Assembly: GCA_017625435.1 (NCBI GenBank)
Contig: JAGAKX010000049.1
Location: forward strand, 1-48,452
Source: Clostridia bacterium
Lineage (GTDB): Bacteria > Bacillota > Clostridia > Oscillospirales > Acutalibacteraceae
Length of the DNA stretch: 48,452 bases
Direction: 5' to 3'
Part shown: positions 42,736-48,452 of the stretch, in pieces
Layout: each line of letters begins with the position of its first letter
Position numbering within the stretch: the stretch's first letter is position 1
Position numbers and translations under genes: made by a program
Notes under the pieces: model-generated
Database searches by the model: none
What the model saw: the letters and a program-made list of their open reading frames with translations, nothing else
What the model was told of the DNA's origin: nothing

Positions 42736-44100
42736 TTATCTTTCGCCGAGATTCATATAAGTACAGGGCTTGGAAATGCTCTTATATGCAGGACGCATAA
42801 TCTTGGAGCAGGTTGCAACCTCTTCAAGTCTGTGAGCGCACCAGCCTGCCACACGTGCAACGGCAAACATGGGAGTATAGAGGTCCTCGGGAATTCCGAG
42901 GGTTCTGTAAACAAGACCCGAATAAAGGTCCACATTGGCGCATATCTGCTTCTGAATGCCCTTTTCCTCGCAGAAAACGGCAGGAGCAATTCTTTCGATA
43001 GTATCAAGCAGCTGCCATTCCTTAAGAAGTCCGTTTTCCTCGGCAAGCTCCTTTGCGTTCTGCTTAAGAAGGACGGCACGGGGGTCGGAAAGGGTATATA
43101 TTGCGTGACCCATACCGTAAATCAGACCCGAATTGTCGTTTACTTCTTTTCTGACAATTCTGCGAAGGTATGCTCTTACCTCATCCTCATCGGCAGTATC
43201 CCTGACATTAGCAAAAATATCGTCAACCATTTCGGTAACCTTGATATTTGCACCGCCGTGACGGAAGCCCTTAAGAGAGCCGATGCCGGCACCGATTGCG
43301 GAATAGGTATCCGTACCCGTTGAAGAAATACAGCGAGTTGTGAAGGTGGAGTTGTTACCGCCGCCGTGGTCTGCATGAATCATAAGGCACAGGTCAAGAA
43401 GCTTTGCTTCCCTCTCCGTAAAGGTTTTGTCGGAGCGGATTGAACGGAGCACCACCTCAGCCGTCTTCTGCTCGGGCTTTACCTGATGGATATACATACT
43501 CTTCTTATAGAAAAATCTTCTTTTTACCTGATAAGCATAGGACATAATTGCAGGAAGCTGAGCTATAAGCTGAATTGACTGACGAAGCACGTTATCAACG
43601 GAAATATCGTCGGGATTATCGTCATAAGCATACAAAGCCGTAACGGAGGATGCCATTTTGTTCATAATGTTGGGCGAGGGTGCTCTCATAATAACGTCTT
43701 CAACGAAATCATAGGGCAGCTCTCTGTTTGCAGAAATAAGACTGCAGAAGCCCTCAAGCTCCTCCTTTGTGGGAAGAGAGCCGAAAATAAGCAGGAAAAC
43801 AAGCTCCTCAAAGCCGAAGCGGTCATCTGCCTTACAGCCTCCTACAAAATCGTAAAGGTCAATGCCTCTGTATCTCAGACGTCCGGGCTTGGGAACACGT
43901 TCGCCGTCATCAATATAGTAGCCTTCAACATTACATATCTTTGTAAGACCTGCCATAACACCGGTTCCGTCAGTATTACGAAGACCCGGTTTTACGGGAA
44001 AACGGCTGTAGTCCCCTTTGGGAATCTGATTATTTTCATTAAATTTATCTGTTAAACGGGAAAAAACATGGCTGTCGCCTAAAAACTGTGACTTATCCAT
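42736..44100 (-). CDS. gltA: Citrate synthase
   Basis: 454 residues. RLRYRGIDLYDFV, HADHGGGNNSTFT (first active-site His), GFRHGGANIKV (second His) and NVDLYSGLVYR (the Asp) are all present. It condenses oxaloacetate and acetyl-CoA, the first step of a partial citric acid route to glutamate in an anaerobe. AAAGGGGGAG precedes the ATG and a near-perfect promoter lies at 44150-44178. Confidence 0.95.
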   Translation of the reverse strand: MDKSQFLGDSHVFSRLTDKFNENNQIPKGDYSRFPVKPGLRNTDGTGVMAGLTKICNVEGYYIDDGERVPKPGRLRYRGIDLYDFVGGCKADDRFGFEELVFLLIFGSLPTKEELEGFCSLISANRELPYDFVEDVIMRAPSPNIMNKMASSVTALYAYDDNPDDISVDNVLRQSIQLIAQLPAIMSYAYQVKRRFFYKKSMYIHQVKPEQKTAEVVLRSIRSDKTFTEREAKLLDLCLMIHADHGGGNNSTFTTRCISSTGTDTYSAIGAGIGSLKGFRHGGANIKVTEMVDDIFANVRDTADEDEVRAYLRRIVRKEVNDNSGLIYGMGHAIYTLSDPRAVLLKQNAKELAEENGLLKEWQLLDTIERIAPAVFCEEKGIQKQICANVDLYSGLVYRTLGIPEDLYTPMFAVARVAGWCAHRLEEVATCSKIMRPAYKSISKPCTYMNLGER

Positions 44101-44149
44101 GGATACTCCCCCTTTCTTGCGGAATAAATAGATTCTTTGTTAAATAAAT

Positions 44150-44178
44150 ATTATAATATATTATCTTTTGCAAGTCAA
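44150..44178 (-). promoter_or_regulatory. Sigma-A promoter of citrate synthase
   Basis: TTGACT (44173-44178), 17 bases, TATAAT (44150-44155) on the minus strand. Confidence 0.8.
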
Positions 44179-44206
44179 TAAAATACGTTCCGATTAAGGT
44201 GTTCTT

Positions 44207-44722
44207 ATGGAAACTTTTCAGAATCTTATTCTGCCCTTTACCGTAAGCATTATAATATTGTACGGCATAATTAATAAACTGCCTGTATTTGAAATTTTCC
44301 TTAAAGGCGCAAAAAAAGCTCTCTCGGGAACGGCAGATTTGCTGCCTGCCCTTACAGCTCTTTGCATTACCGTGTCAATGCTGTCCTCCTCGGGGGCACT
44401 TGAAATTCTGGGGAAGCTCCTTTCTCCCGTCTGCGGACTTCTCGGAATTCCCGAAGAAGTGCTCCCCCTTTGCATAATCTCCCCCCTGTCGGGAAGCGGA
44501 AGTCTTTCGGTCCTTGAGGAAATTTTCCGTGAATTTTCACCGGATTCTTACATCGGAAGAACCGCAAGTGTTATTGCAGGTGCCAGCGAAACCACATTCT
44601 ATGCAGTTGCGGTTTATTACGGAAGCGTGGGAATCACAAAAACGAGACACACAATTCCTGCCGCTCTTGCTGCGGACATAACAACCTATATAGCAGCGGC
44701 TTTTTTCTGCAAAATAATGTAA
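44207..44722 (+). CDS. spmB: Spore maturation protein SpmB-like
   Basis: 171 residues with about four membrane segments. FLKGAKKALSGTADLLPALT, PEEVLPLCIISPLSGSGSLS, GASETTFYAVAVYYGSVGIT and RHTIPAALAADI match SpmB; it belongs to the nucleoside-recognition membrane family and helps dehydrate the spore core. The usual partner spmA is not next to it. AAGGTG precedes the ATG. Confidence 0.9.
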   Translation: METFQNLILPFTVSIIILYGIINKLPVFEIFLKGAKKALSGTADLLPALTALCITVSMLSSSGALEILGKLLSPVCGLLGIPEEVLPLCIISPLSGSGSLSVLEEIFREFSPDSYIGRTASVIAGASETTFYAVAVYYGSVGITKTRHTIPAALAADITTYIAAAFFCKIM

Positions 44723-44725
44723 AAA

Positions 44726-44752
44726 CGGGAGATTGCTCTCCCGCATTTTTTA
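44726..44752 (+). terminator. spmB terminator
   Basis: CGGGAGA-TTGC-TCTCCCG followed by six Ts. Confidence 0.9.
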
Positions 44753-44757
44753 TTGGC

Positions 44758-44860
44758 AATTGCTCGCGTTGTGAGCAATTTAGCTTATAATTCGCCTGCG
44801 GCGTATTGAATGACGCAAGCTTATTGAACAAGAAACACCTACAGCCCCCAAGATTGGGGG
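44758..44860. repeat. Cluster of short palindromes
   Basis: Palindromes at 44758-44780 (AATTGCTC / GAGCAATT), 44789-44807 (AATTCGCC / GGCGTATT, one mismatch) and 44845-44860 (CCCCCAAGATTGGGGG). They lie in the space between spmB and the antiporter. The last 30 bases before the antiporter stop hold nothing else I recognise. Confidence 0.7.
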
Positions 44861-44890
44861 TAGGGGGTTGATAAATCGTAAAATTTTTTC

Positions 44891-46162
44891 TTATATTTTC
44901 TGTACAGCTTCTCTTGCGCTTGTCTTTCCTTCGGGAGTGATTTCTCCTGCCTTCTGAAGAGCCATTTTTGTAAGGAAGGGTCCTACAAGCTCATAAATAA
45001 GAACAGAGAAAAGAGTGATATTTGCAACAATAACACCGGGCTCACCGAGAGTTTCAGCCTTTATTGCCATACCGAGGGCAACACCTGCCTGAGGGAAAAG
45101 AGTGATACCGAGGTACTTGATAATATTGGAATCGCACTTTGTAGCCCTTGCGCTTAAGGATGCACCGAAATACTTACCGACACAGCGTGTAACGATATAT
45201 ACAATACCGATAAGAACTATCATATAATCCTTGAATACGGAAAGCTCAAGCTCTGCACCTGAAATTACGAAGAAAAGGATATAAAGAGGTGCCGTCCAGC
45301 GGTCAAGTCTGTCCATAAGCTCCTCGGAGAAATCGCAGATATTGCAGAAAACCGTACCGAGCATCATACAGGCAAGCAAGGAAGAGAATGCAATGTGAAT
45401 ACCGCCTACGTGGAATTCAAGCATTGAAAGTGCAACCGTCAGAAGCACGAAGGTAACTGACATTGCAAGTCTCTTTGAACGTGAATGGAAGAATCTTTCG
45501 CAGAAGGTGAAAAGGAAGCCCATACCTGCACCGAGTCCGAGGGAAAGAACAACCTCAAGAATAGGCTCAACAATAACAGAAACAAGGTCTGCATTGCCCA
45601 GGTGAAGTGCCTTTGCCACACCGAAGGAAATTGCAAAAAGCACAAGACCTACTGCATCGTCAAGAGCAACAACGGGAAGCAGTATGCTTGTAACGGGACC
45701 CTTTGCCTTGTACTGACGGACAACCATAAGCGTTGCGGCAGGAGCGGTAGCGGAAGCAACTGCACCGAGAATTATTGCAGCAGGAAGGGGGAACTTATCG
45801 GGAATAATGAAATGAATACCTATTAAGGCTGCGTCAACAACAAGTGTTGCGGCAACTGCCTGAAGAATACCGATAACGGTAGCCTGCTTTCCTATCTGCT
45901 TTAACTGTGACATTCTGAATTCATTGCCGATTGAGAATGCAATAAAGCCGAGAGCCACATCGGGAATAATACCGAAGGAATCAATATCCTCCATACTGAT
46001 AAAACCGAGACCCTTTATGCCCAGAGCACCGAGAAGATAGGGTCCTATAAGAATACCTGCAACAAGGTATGCGGTAACTGCAGGAAGCTGAACCTTCTTT
46101 GCTACACGGGAAAGCATAAGTCCTGCAAAAAGAGCAACGGACAAAGCGAGCAATGTTTCCAT
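44891..46162 (-). CDS. Cation:proton antiporter
   Basis: 423 residues, about 12 membrane segments. ALFAGLMLSRVAKKVQLPAV, YLVAGILIGPYLLG, GAVASATAPAATLMVVRQYK and ALDDAVGLVLFAISFG (the paired Asp region) mark a CPA family Na+(K+)/H+ antiporter. There is no TrkA-N domain at the end. It would set sodium, potassium and pH balance. Start has GGAGG upstream and a strong promoter at 46213-46241. Confidence 0.92.
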   Translation of the reverse strand: METLLALSVALFAGLMLSRVAKKVQLPAVTAYLVAGILIGPYLLGALGIKGLGFISMEDIDSFGIIPDVALGFIAFSIGNEFRMSQLKQIGKQATVIGILQAVAATLVVDAALIGIHFIIPDKFPLPAAIILGAVASATAPAATLMVVRQYKAKGPVTSILLPVVALDDAVGLVLFAISFGVAKALHLGNADLVSVIVEPILEVVLSLGLGAGMGFLFTFCERFFHSRSKRLAMSVTFVLLTVALSMLEFHVGGIHIAFSSLLACMMLGTVFCNICDFSEELMDRLDRWTAPLYILFFVISGAELELSVFKDYMIVLIGIVYIVTRCVGKYFGASLSARATKCDSNIIKYLGITLFPQAGVALGMAIKAETLGEPGVIVANITLFSVLIYELVGPFLTKMALQKAGEITPEGKTSAREAVQKI

Positions 46163-46212
46163 AATATATAACCTCCATAGGCTGAATTCACGGGTTGTTC
46201 AAAAGCCAACTC

Positions 46213-46241
46213 ATTGTATTCCTTTCACAAGAGTTTGTCAA
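46213..46241 (-). promoter_or_regulatory. Sigma-A promoter of the antiporter
   Basis: TTGACA (46236-46241), 17 bases, TACAAT (46213-46218) on the minus strand. Confidence 0.82.
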
Positions 46242-46340
46242 CACTTTTGTAAAAAATCAACAATCTTTTAACAATTTGATGAAATTTGTGAGATTTCCGT
46301 TTAGAATAAGGTAGTTCACAGGTGAAAGGACGGTGGAAAT

Positions 46341-46895
46341 ATGGATGACTGCAAGATAATTGACCTTTTCAATGAGCGCTCTGAAAAGGCAATTTCCGCA
46401 ATTTCCCGTAAATACGGAAGAACTTCCCTTAAAATCGCAGAAAACATTCTGAAAAGCAAAGAGGATGCAGAGGAATGTGTAAATGATGCTTACCTTGCCC
46501 TGTGGAATAAAATTCCTCCCGAGAGGCCTTCTCCGCTCAGCTCCTACCTTTTTAAAGTGGTACGCAATATTTCCTTGAAAAGGTACCATAAAAACGCCGC
46601 ACAGAAAAGAAACAGTTTTTACGATAAAGCTCTGGAAGAGCTTGAAAACGTGCTTTTTGCGGATGTTTCGGCAGAACACGAGCTGATAGCAAAGGATATA
46701 GCAGAAGCTGTCAACAGATTTCTCGGAAAGCTCCCCGAAAATGACAGAATTATGTTTGTAAGGCGTTATTTTTACGGCGACGGCGTTAAGGAAATTGCAG
46801 CCCTTTCGGATATGAGTCCCCACTATATTACAGTCCGCCTTTCAAGAATAAGAGAAAAGCTGAAAACAGAGCTTATAAAGGAGGAATTGATATGA
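46341..46895 (+). CDS. ECF-type RNA polymerase sigma factor
   Basis: 184 residues. Region 2 is seen at KEDAEECVNDAYLALWNKIP and YLFKVVRNISLKRYHK, region 4 at LPENDRIMFVRRYFYGDGVK and SPHYITVRLSRIREKLK. It would direct RNA polymerase to a small regulon upon an external signal. GAAAGGACGGTGG lies before the ATG. Its last 4 bases overlap the next gene, whose product is the likely partner. Confidence 0.93.
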   Translation: MDDCKIIDLFNERSEKAISAISRKYGRTSLKIAENILKSKEDAEECVNDAYLALWNKIPPERPSPLSSYLFKVVRNISLKRYHKNAAQKRNSFYDKALEELENVLFADVSAEHELIAKDIAEAVNRFLGKLPENDRIMFVRRYFYGDGVKEIAALSDMSPHYITVRLSRIREKLKTELIKEELI

Positions 46896-48046
46896 AAAAG
46901 GAAAAAATATCAGAAATTATTTCCCTTATAGATGACCGCTTTATTGAGGAAGCGGCAGAGGTAAAGAAAAAGCCCAACAGAATTTTCCGTTATGCCGGAA
47001 TTGCCGCCTGCCTTGCCGTCGCGGTAATTGCAGGTATTGTAATAAGTCAGAGTGATTTTGTCACTCCTCCGCCAATCTCCGCAGAAGAAACAACCGACAG
47101 CGAATCCGGCGGCGGAAAAAATACTCAGGAAATTACCCCCTCTCCCGAAATTGTGACAGAACCTGCAATTGAAACGGTTACGGGTGCGGAAATGATGATT
47201 TGCCCGAAATGGGAAGACCGCATTACATCAGACAAATTCCCTGAGGTGATGCTCGGAGAAACCTCTTATGCTTCACAGCGCACGGAACTTGCAGCTGAAA
47301 ACATAGGAGAATTTATATCAGACACCGTGATGTCCGGCTATGATATTTACGAGGACAAGACATACGCTACAGATGCAAAGATATATTCCGTAAAAAATAT
47401 CAGCACCGACTGTGCAGTTGCAGTAAGAATCGGAAATGAAGAGGTATACTATGTATATATAAATGTATGGTATACCCCCGAGACCCTCGGTGATTTAATT
47501 GATGCCATTGATATGAAAAATACTGTTTCCTTCGGTAAGGCATATAAGGATTACACCGATTATGATAAAAAAGAGTTCGTAAGCGTTGTTTTTGCCGATT
47601 TTGATGACAGCATAGTATGGAATATGCTTCTTACAGATACAGAGGTTAAAAACATTGAATATGACCGCTTCAAGGAGATGCTCATAAGCGTAAGTGTTGA
47701 TATTCCGCTTTTAGGCTATAAAAACATTTCGCTTGGTGTGACAAAGGACGGCTATATTGTTACAAATATTATGAGCACACAGAAATGCTTCTTTATCGGA
47801 ACTGAAAAGGCAGAAGCCTTTGAAGCTTACATTTCCGGAAATGTTGCATTCAAGGAAATGGTGACAGTATACGAAAATCCCGACGGAACAATCCCCGGCA
47901 AGGGCGAAACAACACCCGGCTACAACCCCGATGAAGTTATTATTTCCCCTCCCTACAATACCGCAACAGACAAAGCTCCTCCTGAAGCGTCAATCCGCCC
48001 TGTCCGTCCCGATACGGTAATTGAAGCTACAACACAGCTTAAATAA
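46892..48046 (+). CDS. Membrane-anchored partner of the ECF sigma factor (putative anti-sigma)
   Basis: 384 residues. A short N-terminal cytoplasmic part (about 1-29), one membrane helix (YAGIAACLAVAVIAGIVISQ) and a large outer domain that starts with a Thr/Glu/Ser-rich linker (EETTDSESGG). The outer domain is not recognised. Position and shape are those of an anti-sigma factor: it should hold the sigma factor at the membrane. The 4-base ATGA overlap implies coupled translation. No metal motif of the ZAS type is seen, so a different type of control is possible. Confidence 0.75.
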   Translation: MKKEKISEIISLIDDRFIEEAAEVKKKPNRIFRYAGIAACLAVAVIAGIVISQSDFVTPPPISAEETTDSESGGGKNTQEITPSPEIVTEPAIETVTGAEMMICPKWEDRITSDKFPEVMLGETSYASQRTELAAENIGEFISDTVMSGYDIYEDKTYATDAKIYSVKNISTDCAVAVRIGNEEVYYVYINVWYTPETLGDLIDAIDMKNTVSFGKAYKDYTDYDKKEFVSVVFADFDDSIVWNMLLTDTEVKNIEYDRFKEMLISVSVDIPLLGYKNISLGVTKDGYIVTNIMSTQKCFFIGTEKAEAFEAYISGNVAFKEMVTVYENPDGTIPGKGETTPGYNPDEVIISPPYNTATDKAPPEASIRPVRPDTVIEATTQLK

Positions 48047-48052
48047 TATTTC

Positions 48053-48083
48053 GGCACATCTCAAAACGGGATGTGCCCTTTTT
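48053..48083 (+). terminator. Terminator after the ECF pair
   Basis: GGCACATC / GATGTGCC stem followed by CTTTTT. Confidence 0.85.
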
Positions 48084-48122
48084 ACGAAAAAAAATACCCT
48101 GTGCTCCTTTCGAAGCACAGGG
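48083..48122 (-). terminator. Terminator of the right-edge gene
   Basis: Minus strand CCCTGTGCT / AGCACAGGG stem followed by eight Ts. Confidence 0.88.
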
Positions 48123-48159
48123 CTTTTGTTATTCAGTCACGGACCTTTATCAGTAACTC

Positions 48160-48452
48160 TTATTTGAAAAGATTCTTGATAAATTCGCCGATCTTCTTGA
48201 AGAATTCAGCAATCTTCTGGAAGAATGCGATAAATCCGTTGGGAACGATTTCATCATCATCGATAATGTCACCGGTGTACTTGTTGAGAAGGTCACCGAG
48301 AGAAACTTCGATCTGACGAAGGAAATCAAGGTCGCTCGTCTTGAAGAGCTGGTTAAGGAATGAGTAGTCACCGTTGAACTCTGCAAGCCAGTCTTCTGTG
48401 CTGTGTGCTGCAACATTTGCTGCGTAGAAGATCTGGTATACGGTGTACATAA
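48160..48452 (-). CDS. C-terminal part of an unknown protein with amphipathic tail
   Basis: Only the last 97 or so codons are in the window and the frame is open to the right edge, so the gene starts beyond it. The visible part has WLAEFNGDYSFLNQL, an acidic stretch (DIIDDDE) and then FFQKIAEFFKKIGEFIKNLF with one Lys after it. That tail matches the end of the giant protein (10 of 20 positions identical). The rest of the protein and its family cannot be judged. Confidence 0.7.
   Translation of the reverse strand, partial: MYTVYQIFYAANVAAHSTEDWLAEFNGDYSFLNQLFKTSDLDFLRQIEVSLGDLLNKYTGDIIDDDEIVPNGFIAFFQKIAEFFKKIGEFIKNLFK

Overview
The window looks like a chromosomal segment of a low-to-mid-GC, Gram-positive, anaerobic member of the Clostridia, most likely an uncultured gut or rumen Oscillospiraceae/Ruminococcaceae. 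The main reasons are the synteny darA-holB-ricT, obg-mini-RNase III, a T-box in front of thrS, a two-gene SufC/SufB-like iron-sulfur system, clostridial ferredoxin, a spore-coat-like protein and SpmB, a dockerin-like C-terminus, and many secreted proteins with Thr/Glu-rich linkers. No prophage, CRISPR array, rRNA or tRNA was seen.

Left part (1-11.2 kb). A partial YbjQ-family gene reads off the left edge. A small HEYGH zinc-protease-like membrane protein and an orphan beta-class adenine methyltransferase follow on the plus strand. On the minus strand lie thrS with its T-box leader, then a secreted transglutaminase/dockerin protein. A 278-bp terminal-inverted-repeat element sits between the thrS promoter and its T-box. 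A femX-like gene, dgt, a secreted metallophosphoesterase and a lipoprotein form a minus-strand run.

Middle (11.2-31.5 kb). The run lepA-hemW-murE is separated from obg-mrnC-yitT by an unusual array of different hairpins joined by an invariant 7-base linker. MurE has DDPN in place of the DAP-type DNPR motif, which together with the FemX-like protein hints at a cross-bridged, non-DAP peptidoglycan. Then come a small membrane protein, rpmB, a DUF1015 protein, a peptide-binding lipoprotein, rmuC and a Gfo/Idh/MocA oxidoreductase. A 2296-residue secreted protein with about 19 InlB-type repeats and two BIG2 domains closes this part.

Right part (31.6-48.4 kb). A CotF-like coat protein and a very small membrane protein with its own promoter and terminator precede a plus-strand run: an intracellular GH5 (endoglycoceramidase-like) enzyme, DUF1294, sufC, sufB/D, rqcP and an HtrA protease. 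On the minus strand are ferredoxin, ricT, holB, darA, a QueG-like protein, an AEC transporter, a membrane protein and citrate synthase. Lone spmB, a cation/proton antiporter, an ECF sigma factor with its membrane-anchored partner, and the 3' end of one more gene complete the window.

The most interesting signals are the linker/hairpin array at 15.7 kb, a near-identical amphipathic C-terminal tail on two otherwise unrelated proteins (ends near 24.5 and 48.2 kb), the fold-back element inside the thrS leader, the 35-residue membrane protein at 32.36 kb, and two copies of a G/C-hairpin repeat (near 0.1 and 11.1 kb).
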